A stretch of DNA of 64,000 nt from Halorarius litoreus. GTDB taxonomy: Archaea > Halobacteriota > Halobacteria > Halobacteriales > Haloarculaceae. The notes beneath the pieces are model-generated. The model was given only the letters and a program-made list of their open reading frames with translations. It was not told the DNA's origin and did no database searches. This document shows, piece after piece, positions 34,539-48,709 of the stretch. Position numbers and translations under genes: made by a program. Position 1 is the stretch's first letter, and every line of letters starts with the position of its first letter. The stretch is from contig NZ_CP101454.1 in NCBI RefSeq assembly GCF_024362405.1, positions 3,100,001-3,164,000 of the forward strand. Reading direction: 5' to 3'.

Positions 34539-35711
34539 TTACATATCCGGCCACGCCTTCAGCGCAGCGGACGGGCCAGCGACGTCGGAGATCCAGCGGG
34601 CGGCGATACCCTTCTTCAGCGTCTCGGCGAGGGGGCCGCCGAAGGTGTCGACGAAACTGGAGAGGTACATCACGTCGTGTGCGACGGCGTCGTCGCCGAC
34701 GGAGATGACCGTTCCCTTGTCCTCGTGGGTCCAGGTGTCGAGCGACTGGCCGCGGACGGCGCGTGCGAGGTTCGTCCCCGCGACCTCGGCGGCCTGCCAG
34801 GCGGCCTGCGCCGTCGGTGGCGCCGGCATCTCCTGGCCGGGCTGGTCGACGAGCGCGGCGTCGCCGATGGCGAACACGCGGTCGTCGTTCGTCTGGAACG
34901 TCGACTCGGCGTTGATGCGGTGCGAGCGCTCGTCCTGGTCGACCTCGATGGTCTGCGCGCAGTCCTGCCCGGTGATGCCGCCGGTCCACAGCAGCACGTC
35001 GTAGTCGAGTTCCGTGTCGTCGCCGATGTAGACCGTCTCCTCGTCGACCTCACCGATGAACTCGCCGGTCATGATGTTCACGTCCAGCTCCTCGAGGAGT
35101 TTCGCGAGCTTCGCCTGCACGACCGGATCGTTGTTCGGGAACACGTTGTCCAGCCCCTCGACGAGGTGGATGTCGATGGGCGCACGGTGCTTGTCGCGGA
35201 ACTCCGCGATCTCACCAGCCGACTGGATACCGGAGAGGCCGGCCCCGCCCACCACGATCTGTGCGGGGTCGTCACGGGTCGCCTCCTTTGCAGCGGCCTT
35301 GACGGCCTCGTGGATTTCGAGGGCGTCCTCGAGGCTCTTGAGCGTCAGCGAGTACTCCTCGAGCCCGTCGATGCCGAAGAACGCCGTCTGCGAGCCGAAC
35401 GCGACGAGCACGTAGTCGTAGTCGACCGTCGAGCCGTCGTCGAGCTCGATGGTGCGCTCCTCGCAGTCGAGGGCCTCGACGCGGGCGTGGATGAAGCGCG
35501 TGGAGGGCGCCTTCAGCTCCTCACAGGGGAACGTGATCCTCTCCTGGATGTCCGGGTCGCGGATACAGCGGTGCGACTCGTGGAGGACGAGATGGTGATC
35601 GACATCCGAAATCCAGGTGATATCCGCCTCGCCGTTCAGTTCGGCTTCGAGTTGTTTCACCGCACCGGTCCCCGCATAGCCGGACCCGAGCACGACGACG
35701 TCATCGGTCAT
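34539..35711 (-). CDS. NAD(P)/FAD-dependent oxidoreductase, type II NADH dehydrogenase-like
   Basis: A 390-residue two-dinucleotide-binding flavoprotein. FAD site VLGSGYAGTGAVK (about 6-18), NAD(P) site VVGGAGLSGIQSAGEIAEF (about 162-180), and the FAD-closing VFAIGDAALVDQP. It has no redox-active CxxxxC pair, in line with NDH-2 or sulfide-quinone reductase relatives that pass electrons to quinone on the inner membrane face. The absence of catalytic cysteines argues against sulfide-quinone reductase. ATG 35711 opens MTDDVVVLGSG. A transcription-factor gene lies upstream on the same strand. Confidence 0.88.
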   Translation of the reverse strand: MTDDVVVLGSGYAGTGAVKQLEAELNGEADITWISDVDHHLVLHESHRCIRDPDIQERITFPCEELKAPSTRFIHARVEALDCEERTIELDDGSTVDYDYVLVAFGSQTAFFGIDGLEEYSLTLKSLEDALEIHEAVKAAAKEATRDDPAQIVVGGAGLSGIQSAGEIAEFRDKHRAPIDIHLVEGLDNVFPNNDPVVQAKLAKLLEELDVNIMTGEFIGEVDEETVYIGDDTELDYDVLLWTGGITGQDCAQTIEVDQDERSHRINAESTFQTNDDRVFAIGDAALVDQPGQEMPAPPTAQAAWQAAEVAGTNLARAVRGQSLDTWTHEDKGTVISVGDDAVAHDVMYLSSFVDTFGGPLAETLKKGIAARWISDVAGPSAALKAWPDM

Positions 35712-35873
35712 AGATGGAACTGCGGAGTCATCGGATACAAAGCCTGCGGAATCGCCCGATGGAGTCGGCAAGGCTTGCGAGTTCGGGACTCTCGGCTCGT
35801 CGTGTTAGAACGTACCACATGAATAAAGATAGTCTTCAAACGAGTCCGGACCCGTCGTCGTCGGGCAGACCGG

Positions 35874-36413
35874 TCAGTGAAGCGGCTCCTCGTCGCCCGC
35901 GGGGGCCACCATGTTGTCGATGGTGAGGATGAGGCTGTTGTTCGTGTCGTCCTTCCCGTCGAGGGTCCCCTCGATGAGCAGCTTCGAGAGCGGCGTGGGG
36001 CCGACCGAGATGTCGTCGCCCTCGTGGAAGTCACTGATGGAGCCCTGCAGCCGGATCTCCGCACGGCAGAGCTCCGGGTGGTGGACGCTCGTGAGGTCGA
36101 TCTCCTGGACGTTCGCGCCCGTGATGAGTTCGCCGTTGTGGCGGAACGGGACGTCCGCGGCCTGGTCCATCTCCTGGATCTGGAGGGCGTCGTACGCGTT
36201 GCCGGTCGGCTTGTAGCCACCTTTCGGCCCGGGTACTCCCTCGACCAGCTGCAGCGCCTTCAGGCTCTGCATCTGGTTGCGGATGGTGCCGGGGTTGCGG
36301 TCGACCTCAGCGGCGATGTCCTCGCCCTTTACGGCGGTCTCGGACTCACGGTAGAGGTTGATGAGGGCCTCGAGAATCTTCTTCTGGGACGGGGTGAGTT
36401 CGATTGATGACAT
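35874..36413 (-). CDS. Rrf2-like winged-helix transcriptional regulator
   Basis: A 179-residue haloarchaeal regulator. The N-terminal winged helix (about 5-70) reads TPSQKKILEALINLY, EDIAAEVDRNPGTIRNQMQ and ends with the wing GVPGPKGGYKPTG. The C-terminal half is a beta-rich domain (QIDLTSVHHPELCRAEIRLQG-like) with a conserved His-His and Cys that might sense a ligand or metal. The family is usually annotated Rrf2 or TrmB-like. The promoter spacer to the flavoprotein gene (162 nt) and common direction suggest it may control that gene; this is inference. Confidence 0.8.
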   Translation of the reverse strand: MSSIELTPSQKKILEALINLYRESETAVKGEDIAAEVDRNPGTIRNQMQSLKALQLVEGVPGPKGGYKPTGNAYDALQIQEMDQAADVPFRHNGELITGANVQEIDLTSVHHPELCRAEIRLQGSISDFHEGDDISVGPTPLSKLLIEGTLDGKDDTNNSLILTIDNMVAPAGDEEPLH

Positions 36414-36586
36414 TAACTATCATTTGGCACTGCATCCCTTAAGTCCGACGGTGACGACCAGCGTCCGTGGCCAACGCCGGTCTGCCGTCGGGTCCTTACA
36501 GGGGTAGCGCACCCACCTGTATCCGTTTTGGTATGTCCTATCGACGGACCGATACACACTTGACGCTGCCGGAGTCGAAATTCGGT

Positions 36587-37504
36587 ATGCAGGGTAAGCG
36601 TGTACTCGTGACGGGTGGGGCCGGGTTCATCGGGTCGAACCTCGCGAACCACCTCGCGAAACAGAACGAGGTCATCGCACTCGACGACTGCTATCTCGGC
36701 ACGCCGGAGAACCTCGACGACGACGTGGAGTTCGTCGAGGCCTCCGTCGTCGACGAGGACCTCCCGACCGACGTGGACGTGCTGTTCCACCTCGCTGCAC
36801 TCTCTTCGTACCAGATGCACGAGGACACGCCCGCGAAGGGCGCACGCGTCAACGTCGAGGGGTTCGTCAACACCGTCGACCAGGCGCGAGAGGACGGCTG
36901 TGACACCGTGGTCTACGCCTCCACCTCCTCCATCTACGGCGACCGTACGGAGCCGTCGCCCGAGTCGATGGACGTGAAGGCCCGGACGGGCTACGAAGCC
37001 TCGAAACTCGCCCGCGAGCGCTACGGCGAGTACTTCAGCCACCACTACGACATGTCGATGGCCGGGATGCGGTTCTTCTCCGTCTACCAGGGGTTCGGCG
37101 GCGCCGAGGAGCACAAGGGGGAGTTCGCGAACCTCATCGCGCAGTTCGCCGACCAGATCGCCAACGGCGAGTCGCCGGTCATCTACGGCGACGGCACGCA
37201 GACCCGCGACTTCACGCACGTCTCCGACATCGTCCACGGGCTCGAACTCGCCGCCGACCACGAACTCGACGACGTCTACAACCTCGGGACGGGCGAGTCG
37301 TACTCGACGAACACGCTCGTCGCGAAGCTGAACGAGGTGCTCGGCACGGACGTCGACCCCGAGTACATCGAGAACCCCATCCCCGAGAAAGTGTACGTCC
37401 ACGACACGATGGCAGACACGACGAAGATGCACGAGGCGACCGGCTGGGAACCCGAAATCAGCTTCGAGGACGGGCTTCGCCGCGTCTGCGCCCAGTACCA
37501 GTAA
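36587..37504 (+). CDS. NAD-dependent nucleotide-sugar epimerase/dehydratase
   Basis: A 305-residue extended short-chain dehydrogenase. The nucleotide-binding GGAGFIGSN is at residues 10-18, the catalytic Ser/Thr region is YASTSSIYG, and the Tyr-Lys pair is YEASK. RDFTHVSDIV is the usual sugar-binding strand. It resembles GalE-type UDP-sugar 4-epimerases and probably supplies a sugar for N-glycans or the S-layer. The ATG at 36587 puts the Rossmann motif near the N-terminus, as in relatives; an earlier in-frame ATG would add 40 residues without homology. It is divergent from the regulator gene. Confidence 0.9.
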   Translation: MQGKRVLVTGGAGFIGSNLANHLAKQNEVIALDDCYLGTPENLDDDVEFVEASVVDEDLPTDVDVLFHLAALSSYQMHEDTPAKGARVNVEGFVNTVDQAREDGCDTVVYASTSSIYGDRTEPSPESMDVKARTGYEASKLARERYGEYFSHHYDMSMAGMRFFSVYQGFGGAEEHKGEFANLIAQFADQIANGESPVIYGDGTQTRDFTHVSDIVHGLELAADHELDDVYNLGTGESYSTNTLVAKLNEVLGTDVDPEYIENPIPEKVYVHDTMADTTKMHEATGWEPEISFEDGLRRVCAQYQ

Positions 37505-38797
37505 TCAGGGCTCGTACTCCTGCTGTTCGACGAACTCGATGGAGATGCTGACGGGCTGTCCGCTTGCCTCTTCAACCTGAGCAGCGATGTCGGCGGCCAG
37601 CGACGGGTAGGATTCGTCGACGGGCCGCCGAACCCGGACGGTGACCTCCTGCTGGATGCCCAGCAGGCCGAGGTCGGTGAACCCAGTTCGGACCGACACG
37701 AGCGACAATCTCCGGTACTCTGGTCGCTCGAGCGTGTCTTGTACGGCACCGTTGGCAGCGTTCTCCAGCGAGACGTGTTCGACCATCGCGACGGTCGGCC
37801 CCGACGCCACCACGAGCAGGAGGACGACGGTGGCGAGTCCGACCGACGCCTCGCCCGTCGTGAGGTTCGCCCGAAGTGCACCGGGCGTCCACCCCTCTGG
37901 TCGGTAGCCGAGATACCAGAGCGTCACCGTGCCGGCCAGCAGGATGCTCACCGCGTTGATGAGCAGGAGCACCGCCGCGCCGAACGCCACGAGCGGGAGT
38001 CCCCAGACGACTCCGATACCGACGGCTGCCGCTGCCGGAACGACCGCTGCGGCGATGGCGACCCCCACGAGCGACAGCGGGAGGTCGGTCGCGACACCGA
38101 AGGCGGCGGCCGAGCCGGCGCACAGCCCCAGGAGGAGCGAGAGGAGCCCCGGTGAGATGCGGCTACTGATCTGTTCGACCGTGGTGACGTCCAGCGCGGG
38201 TGGGAAGAACCCGGTCGAGCGGAGTATCCAGCCGAAAACGACCGCGCCGACCACCGCGACCAACAGCCCGAGCGCCAGCGACCGCGTCCCGTCGATGGCC
38301 ATTCGTCGGTCGCCGACGACGGTACCGACCGAGGCCGTAATCGTGGCCCCGACCTGTGGGGCGATCGCCATCGAGCCGATGACCACCGCGGGTGAGTCGA
38401 GGAGCAGGCCTGCCGTCGCGACGAGGACGCTCAACACTGTCATCGCGTAGTACGTTCGGCGGTCGGGCAACAGCGATCGGGCCTTCGACCGCACCTCCTC
38501 GTGGGCGACGCTGTCGGTCTCTTCGGTGCCCTCGACGTAGCGGGCTTCGAGTTCGTCGAACCGCTCGGTCGTCGCGGATTCCGCGTTCGCGATCACGGTG
38601 TAGCTACCGTCGTCGAACCCCTCCTCGCGGAGCCTGTCGAGAACCGAATCGACCGCCTGCACGGGAAGCGGGAACTCGATGACGACGGCATCCCGGTCCC
38701 GCTCCTCCGTAGTGACGAAGTCGATCCCCTCGTCGTCGAGTACCTCCGAGACCGTCGCCACCGAGTCATCGCCCACCAACACCCGAATGAGCCGCAT
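37505..38797 (-). CDS. DUF389 (TIGR00341) membrane protein
   Basis: A 430-residue protein with a soluble N-terminal ~110 residues (an ACT-like region beginning MRLIRVLVGDD), then about eight TM helices from 125 to 345 and a soluble C-terminal domain of about 80 residues. The segment SPAVVIGSMAIAPQVG is the family hallmark. DUF389 proteins are widespread in archaea and bacteria and have no established function. It ends with its stop directly next to the stop of the convergent epimerase (1-nt gap). A second ATG upstream would add 17 residues and was not used. Confidence 0.88.
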   Translation of the reverse strand: MRLIRVLVGDDSVATVSEVLDDEGIDFVTTEERDRDAVVIEFPLPVQAVDSVLDRLREEGFDDGSYTVIANAESATTERFDELEARYVEGTEETDSVAHEEVRSKARSLLPDRRTYYAMTVLSVLVATAGLLLDSPAVVIGSMAIAPQVGATITASVGTVVGDRRMAIDGTRSLALGLLVAVVGAVVFGWILRSTGFFPPALDVTTVEQISSRISPGLLSLLLGLCAGSAAAFGVATDLPLSLVGVAIAAAVVPAAAAVGIGVVWGLPLVAFGAAVLLLINAVSILLAGTVTLWYLGYRPEGWTPGALRANLTTGEASVGLATVVLLLVVASGPTVAMVEHVSLENAANGAVQDTLERPEYRRLSLVSVRTGFTDLGLLGIQQEVTVRVRRPVDESYPSLAADIAAQVEEASGQPVSISIEFVEQQEYEP

Positions 38798-38885
38798 GTC
38801 GGGTCGGGTACCTACACCCCCGTAGTTATACACTGCCAAGTGGCGCACCGCCGCCCCTAAGACACCTCCCGGTCAAGCCGCTGGC

Positions 38886-39782
38886 ATGAACCTCCGTCTC
38901 ATCGGTGTCCCGATGGACCTCGGTGCCGACCGGCGTGGCGTCGACATGGGCCCCTCCGCGATTCGGTACGCGGGCCTCGCCGGTGCGCTCGAAGGCATCG
39001 GCCACGACTGTGTCGACGCAGGCGACCTGGCCGTCCCGCGCCCCGAGCTGTCGTCCCCCGACGGTGAGCACGAGGGCGCGAAGTACCTCGACGAGACCGC
39101 ACAGGTCTGTCGCGACCTCCGGGCGACGGTCGCGGAGACAATCGACGGTGGCGGCTTCCCGCTCGTCCTCGGGGGCGACCACTCCATCGCCATCGGGTCG
39201 ATGGGGGGCAGTTCCCGTGCCGGCTCCACGGGCGTCGTCTGGTTCGACGCCCACGGCGACTTCAACACCCCATCCACGAGCCCCTCGGGCAACGTCCACG
39301 GGATGCCCGTCGCCGCGGTGCTCGGCCGCGGTGAGTTCGCCGACGCGGACTGGGCGCGCGCCCCGAACGTCGCCGAGGAGAACATCGCGATGGTCGGCAT
39401 CCGGTCGCTCGACGACCGGGAGCGCGAGGCGCTCCGCGAGAGCGACGTCTCGGTGTTCACCATGTCGGACATCGACGAACGCGGGCTCACGGACGTCGTG
39501 GAGGACGCGTTCGACGTGGCGACCGACGGCACCGACGGTATCCACGTCTCACTCGACATGGACTTCCTCGACCCGAACGAGGCACCCGGCGTGGGGACAC
39601 CCGTCCGCGGTGGCGTCACCTACCGGGAGGCCCACGCCGCGATGGAACACGTCGCCGCCCACCTCGACAGCGTTCGGTCGATGGAAGTCGTCGAGGTGAA
39701 CCCGATTCTCGACCAGCACAACGGCACCGCCGAACTCGCCGTCGAACTGGTCGCGTCGGCGTTCGGGAAGCAGATCTTCTAA
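38886..39782 (+). CDS. rocF: Arginase
   Basis: A 298-residue ureohydrolase. Mn ligands are visible in GGDHSIAIG, WFDAHGDFN and LDMDFLDP, and the loop STSPSGNVHGMP together with EAPGVGTPVRGG is the arginase rather than agmatinase pattern. It hydrolyses arginine to ornithine and urea in the cytoplasm, useful when arginine is a nitrogen or energy source. It begins at ATG 38886, about 90 nt divergent from the DUF389 gene, with no other arginine-pathway gene in the window. Confidence 0.93.
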   Translation: MNLRLIGVPMDLGADRRGVDMGPSAIRYAGLAGALEGIGHDCVDAGDLAVPRPELSSPDGEHEGAKYLDETAQVCRDLRATVAETIDGGGFPLVLGGDHSIAIGSMGGSSRAGSTGVVWFDAHGDFNTPSTSPSGNVHGMPVAAVLGRGEFADADWARAPNVAEENIAMVGIRSLDDREREALRESDVSVFTMSDIDERGLTDVVEDAFDVATDGTDGIHVSLDMDFLDPNEAPGVGTPVRGGVTYREAHAAMEHVAAHLDSVRSMEVVEVNPILDQHNGTAELAVELVASAFGKQIF

Positions 39783-40154
39783 CGCACTATTTGCTCGAGG
39801 AGGTCGGGTGGCTTCGTCACCCTCCCCCCGGCAAAACATTGTTCTCGTGAGGCCGAAGGCCGAACGGGAGCAGGGAAGTCGCAGCCCCGCGCAGGGAGCG
39901 AAGCGACCGAGCAGGAACGTCTTCCCGTGCGGGAAAATAGGGCGTGCTCCTTCCGGAGTCCGCTGCGCTCACCCCTCCAGTCCGCGTGGATGCTTCGTCT
40001 CTCGATCGCCGCTCCCTCACAACCGAGAAGACTTGCCAGCACGCAGCCGTTTCGTCATGGTTGGCGGTACTCGTTCGGGCCGTATCGACCGTTCCCCGCC
40101 GGCACCGCCCTCGCCCACGGGTACGCCTTTGTAGATGCAGCCCGACTCCCAGCT
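39783..40154. repeat. Spacer with dispersed hairpin repeat (copy B)
   Basis: No gene. Between about 39910 and 39995, read on the minus strand, the order is cgcggactggag, a hairpin tgagcgcagcg, ccggaaggagcacg, then ctattttc. The flanks match copy A at 34430-34475 while the inner hairpin differs. Left of it is another G/C-rich palindromic stretch, 39840-39925. The frame that opens at 39927 across this repeat is not coding; the next gene starts at 40155. Confidence 0.75.
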
Positions 40155-40442
40155 ATGGCTGAACGAGACCGTCGGTTCGGGCGCCGCGCTGTGCTCGCGG
40201 TGCTCGCGGTGTTCGCGATTCCCCCCGTCGTTCTCGTGGCGCTCGCCGTGACAGATTTCGCACTCGCGGGCGAGCTCGTGCTGGCCGTCGTGATGGTGCC
40301 GCTCGTGGCCGTCGCGGTCGCGCTCGCCGTCATCGCCCGCGAGGTCGCCTCCAGCCCGGACGAGCCGGAGCTCATCGACGAGCGCATGGCCGAGAAGGTC
40401 GGGATGACGAGCGAGGAGTACGAGGAGTTGCTGGAGCAGTAG
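40155..40442 (+). CDS. Small two-TM membrane protein
   Basis: A 95-residue protein: a basic N-terminus (ERDRRFGRR), TM helix 1 (about 11-32), TM helix 2 (about 38-60) and a soluble acidic tail ending SEEYEELLEQ. No functional motif. ATG 40155 gives a normal haloarchaeal start; the in-frame region upstream is the dispersed repeat. It ends where the convergent trpB gene ends. Homologues appear to be haloarchaeal only, as far as I recognise it; function unknown. Confidence 0.75.
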   Translation: MAERDRRFGRRAVLAVLAVFAIPPVVLVALAVTDFALAGELVLAVVMVPLVAVAVALAVIAREVASSPDEPELIDERMAEKVGMTSEEYEELLEQ

Positions 40443-41606
40443 TTACAGGTCGAACAGCTCGGCGGCCTGCTCCATGTCCTTGTCGCCGCGGCCCGAGAGG
40501 TTCACGACGATGGTGTCGTGCTCACCTTCCTCGGCGAGTTGCTTCGCGAGGGCGACGGCGTGGCTCGTCTCCAGCGCCGGGATGATGCCCTCCGTCTCCG
40601 AGAGCGTCCGGAACGCCTCCAGCGCCTCGTCGTCGGTGATGCCGCGGTACTCACACCGGCCCACCGCGCGGAACATCGCGTGTTCGGGACCCACGCCCGG
40701 ATAGTCGAGGCCCGCCGACACCGAGTGGACCTCCACGTCGTCGTCGATGACGCGAGTCTTCATCCCGTGGATGACGTCGTCGTGGCCCTTGGCGAGCGGG
40801 GCGGCGTGCCGCTTGGTGTCGGCGCCATCACCCCCGCCCTCGCCGCCGTAGAACGCGACGTCGTCGTCGCGGAACGCGTGGAAGAGGCCGATGGCGTTCG
40901 ACCCACCGCCGACGCAGGCGACACACGCATCGGGGAGGCTCCCCGTCTGCTCCTGAATCTGCTGGCGTGCCTCCTCGCCGATGACCGACTGGAACTCCCG
41001 GACCATCCGCGGGAACGGGTCCGGCCCCACGACGGAGCCGACGAGGTAGTGGGTGTCCTCCATGTTGCCCGCGAAGTCCTCGAGCGCGGCGTCGACGGCC
41101 TCCGAGAGGCCCTGTCCCTCGCGGGTGACCTCGTTCACCTCTGCGCCCATCAGTCGCATCCTGAAGACGTTCATCTTCTGCCGCTCGACGTCCTTCTTCC
41201 CCATGTAGATCTCCGTGTCCATGTCGAACAGCGCGCCGACCATCGCGGTCGCCGTGCCGTGCTGGCCGGCGCCTGTTTCGGCGATGAGGCGGCTCTTGCC
41301 CGCCTTCTTTGCAAGTAGCGCCTGCCCGAGCGCGTTGTTGATCTTGTGGGCGCCTCCGTGCAGGAGGTCCTCGCGCTTGAGGAAGATGTCCGCGCCGTAC
41401 TCGTCGCTCAGGTTCTCGGCGTAGTAGAGCGGCGTCGGCCGCCCGGCGTACTGGTCGAGAACGTGGCGGAACTGCTCCTGGAACTCCTCGGTCGGGACGA
41501 TGTCCTCGAACGCGGCAGCGAGTTGGGCGAGCGGTTCGAGCATCGGCTCGGGGACGTGTCGGCCGCCGAACCCGTCGAACTCGTCGGGAAAGTCACTGTC
41601 TGACAT
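40443..41606 (-). CDS. trpB: Tryptophan synthase beta chain
   Basis: A 387-residue PLP enzyme joining indole and serine. The Schiff-base Lys is Lys88 in GGAHKINNA, the catalytic Glu is in IAETGAGQHG, the phosphate loop is CVGGGSNAIG, and the C-terminus has VNLSGRGDKDM. It is TrpB1-type by length and by RPTPLYYAENL. The COMM-domain region around FYGGEGGGDGADTKRHAA is divergent. No trpA, trpC or other trp gene flanks it, so it is either a solo copy or the trp genes are dispersed. ATG 41606 starts MSDSDFPDEF. Confidence 0.93.
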   Translation of the reverse strand: MSDSDFPDEFDGFGGRHVPEPMLEPLAQLAAAFEDIVPTEEFQEQFRHVLDQYAGRPTPLYYAENLSDEYGADIFLKREDLLHGGAHKINNALGQALLAKKAGKSRLIAETGAGQHGTATAMVGALFDMDTEIYMGKKDVERQKMNVFRMRLMGAEVNEVTREGQGLSEAVDAALEDFAGNMEDTHYLVGSVVGPDPFPRMVREFQSVIGEEARQQIQEQTGSLPDACVACVGGGSNAIGLFHAFRDDDVAFYGGEGGGDGADTKRHAAPLAKGHDDVIHGMKTRVIDDDVEVHSVSAGLDYPGVGPEHAMFRAVGRCEYRGITDDEALEAFRTLSETEGIIPALETSHAVALAKQLAEEGEHDTIVVNLSGRGDKDMEQAAELFDL

Positions 41607-41670
41607 ATGAACGATGCTGACCGCTACTGGGCAAAAGTGTTGTGTCAGTCGCAAAAACGGACGTTCCGGG

Positions 41671-46213
<4,543 letters not shown>

Positions 46214-46280
46214 GGCAGACGTGCGTCAGACACCACGACGTCCCCGGCTTCAGTTCCACTTCCACCGTGCCACCGCGAGG

Positions 46281-46287
46281 GTTTTTA
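46281..46287 (+). promoter_or_regulatory. TATA-like element of top6BA
   Basis: gtttttag lies about 26-32 nt upstream of the top6B ATG (46313). It is a weaker match than the gyrBA box but correctly spaced. Confidence 0.45.
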
Positions 46288-46312
46288 GCCCCCGCGGGGT
46301 AACGTCGGCTGA

Positions 46313-48709
46313 ATGACCTCGTTCCAGTCCAGACTCGGTGAGGGGGCCGGTGACGGCGCCGTCGCCGAGGAGCTGGCGCAGTCTCAACGTTCGATCTCCA
46401 TCGCCGAGTTCTTCGAGAAGAACAAGCAGATGCTCGGCTTCGACTCGGGGGCGAAGGCGCTCGTGACGGCCGTGAAGGAGGCCGTCGACAACGCGCTCGA
46501 CGCCACCGAGGAGGCGGGCATCCTCCCCGACATCTACGTGGAGATCCAGGACGCTGGCGACTACTACCGGCTCATCGTCGAAGACAACGGCCCCGGCATC
46601 ACGAAAGAGCAGATCCCGAAGGTGTTCGGGAAGCTGCTGTACGGGAGCCGGTTCCACGCGAGAGAGCAGAGCCGCGGGCAACAGGGGATCGGTATCTCCG
46701 CCGCCGTCCTCTACTCGCAACTCACCTCCGGCAAACCGGCCAAGATCACCTCGAAGACGGGGTCGAACAACCCCGCACAGTACTTCGAACTGACCATCGA
46801 CACCGACACGAACGAGCCGGAGGTCGACCACGCGGGCGAGCGCTCGTGGGAGCGCCCGCATGGCACGCGCATCGAACTCGAGATGGAGGCGAACATGCGC
46901 GCCCGCCAGCAGCTCGAGGCGTACATGAAGTACACGGCGGTCGTCAACCCACACGCCCGCCTCGAGTACCGCGAGCCCAAGAGCCACCACAAGTACGAGC
47001 GGGCGACCGACCAGTTGCCCGCCGAGACGAAGGAGATTCGCCCGCACCCCCACGGCGTCGAACTCGGCACGGTGCTGAAGATGCTCAGCGCGACCGACTC
47101 GTACTCCGTCTCCGGGTTCCTCCAGGAGGAGTTCACTCGTGTCGGCGCGAAGACGGCCGCGAACGTGGTCGACAATCTCCGCGACCGCCACTTCGGCCGC
47201 GAGATGACGTGGCGCCCGCCCGAGAAACACGAGGAAACCGACATCGTCGCAGAGGTCACGGCCGCCACCTCGAACAAGGGGAGCTCGGTGACGAAGCAGT
47301 TCGCCACGGGCATCGCCGACGCCATCGAGTCGACGGAGCGCGTCGCCCACAGCGAGGTCGTCGCCATCGTCGACGAGCAGGCCGACGCCGCCGAGGAGTC
47401 GTCGGGCAAGTCGTTCGGTGCCACCGCGAGAGAGAACGCCGTCGCGGCTGCGTGGTACGCGCTCACCCGCGAACGCACCGCGGACGTCTACGCCATCGTC
47501 GACGAAGTCACGACCAGCCGGAAGGACGACGCCGCGGTGCAGGGGATGGCTCGGCGCATCGCCGACAAGTTCGAGAACCAGGAAGACACCAGGAACCGGG
47601 CGACGTACGACGACGTCGAGGCGTTCGTCGAGCGCGCCGCCGAGATGACCGAGCAGGCCGACGACGTGACGTTCGGCGAGACAGCCCAGGAGAACATCGT
47701 CGAGGCGCTCTGGGCCATGATGGTGACGGTCCCCGACGACCCACCGAAGGTGAAGGAGACCGCAAACGACCGCGACATCGCTGCACGTCTCCTGGAGGCG
47801 ATGCGCGAGACCGACATCCTCGCGCCGCCCACGGACTGTCTCGCGCCCATCACCGAGGAACTCGTCTCGGCCGGACTGAAGAAGGAGTACGACGCGGACT
47901 TCTACGCCGCCGCGACGCGCGACGCCGAGGTCCACGGCGGCGACCCGTTCATCGTCGAGGCCGGCATCGCCTACGGCGGTGACCTCGCCGCCGAGGGGAA
48001 CGTCGAGGTGCTCCGGTTCGCGAACCGCGTGCCCCTCGTGTATCGCCTGGGCGCGTGTTCGACCACCGACGTCATCAAGCGCATCAACTGGCGGAACTAC
48101 GGACTGGACCAGACGGGCGGAAAGGGGATGCCGAACGGCCCCGCCGTGCTGATGATCCACGTCGCCTCGACGAACGTCCCGTTCACGAGCGAGTCGAAGG
48201 ACGCCGTGGCGAACGTCCCGGAGATCGAAGACGAGATCGAACTCGCGCTCCGGGAGGCCGCGCGCGAGCTCAAGTCCTACCTGAACAAGCAGCGCTCGCT
48301 GGAGAAACGCCGCCGCAAACAGAACGTCCTCGTCGACATCCTCCCCGAGATGGCCCGCAAGCTCTCGGAGGTGACGGGTCGCGAACCGCTCAACATCGAC
48401 GACTCCCTCGCCCGAATCATGAACAACGTGCTCGTCGAGCGGTCCGTCGAGGGCGGCACCGTGAAGCTCGCCGTGCTCAACCACGGCGACACGAACGCCT
48501 CGCTCGACATCACGGAGATCGTCGACGAGGACCCCGGTGACGTCGAGGGCGCGACCGTCGTCGAGATGGACGGCGAGTGGTTCATCAAGTGGAAACCCGA
48601 CGTGCCAGGCGGCGACGAGGCCGCCATCGAGTACAGCGTGACCGACGAGGCCAGCTTCGACATCTCCGTCGAGGGGCTCGAGAGCGAGAAGGTAACCGTC
48701 AACGCATAA
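46313..48709 (+). CDS. top6B: DNA topoisomerase VI subunit B
   Basis: A 798-residue GHKL ATPase subunit of the type IIB enzyme. It starts with a family-typical helix (SRLGEGAG... [21 protein letters not shown]). ATP motifs: [22 protein letters not shown] and [21 protein letters not shown]2TH domain lies around 220-300, the transducer near 560-680, and a C-terminal Ig-like domain ends KVTVNA. A haloarchaeal insertion of some 180 residues (about 320-500, Ala/Glu-rich) lies before the transducer. It opens and closes the DNA gate held by Top6A, whose ATG follows its stop with no gap. Confidence 0.97.
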   Translation: MTSFQSRLGEGAGDGAVAEELAQSQRSISIAEFFEKNKQMLGFDSGAKALVTAVKEAVDNALDATEEAGILPDIYVEIQDAGDYYRLIVEDNGPGITKEQIPKVFGKLLYGSRFHAREQSRGQQGIGISAAVLYSQLTSGKPAKITSKTGSNNPAQYFELTIDTDTNEPEVDHAGERSWERPHGTRIELEMEANMRARQQLEAYMKYTAVVNPHARLEYREPKSHHKYERATDQLPAETKEIRPHPHGVELGTVLKMLSATDSYSVSGFLQEEFTRVGAKTAANVVDNLRDRHFGREMTWRPPEKHEETDIVAEVTAATSNKGSSVTKQFATGIADAIESTERVAHSEVVAIVDEQADAAEESSGKSFGATARENAVAAAWYALTRERTADVYAIVDEVTTSRKDDAAVQGMARRIADKFENQEDTRNRATYDDVEAFVERAAEMTEQADDVTFGETAQENIVEALWAMMVTVPDDPPKVKETANDRDIAARLLEAMRETDILAPPTDCLAPITEELVSAGLKKEYDADFYAAATRDAEVHGGDPFIVEAGIAYGGDLAAEGNVEVLRFANRVPLVYRLGACSTTDVIKRINWRNYGLDQTGGKGMPNGPAVLMIHVASTNVPFTSESKDAVANVPEIEDEIELALREAARELKSYLNKQRSLEKRRRKQNVLVDILPEMARKLSEVTGREPLNIDDSLARIMNNVLVERSVEGGTVKLAVLNHGDTNASLDITEIVDEDPGDVEGATVVEMDGEWFIKWKPDVPGGDEAAIEYSVTDEASFDISVEGLESEKVTVNA

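Noticed and set aside
39927..40154. N-terminal extension of the small two-TM protein
   Set aside because: It is the dispersed repeat read in frame; the natural start is the ATG at 40155.
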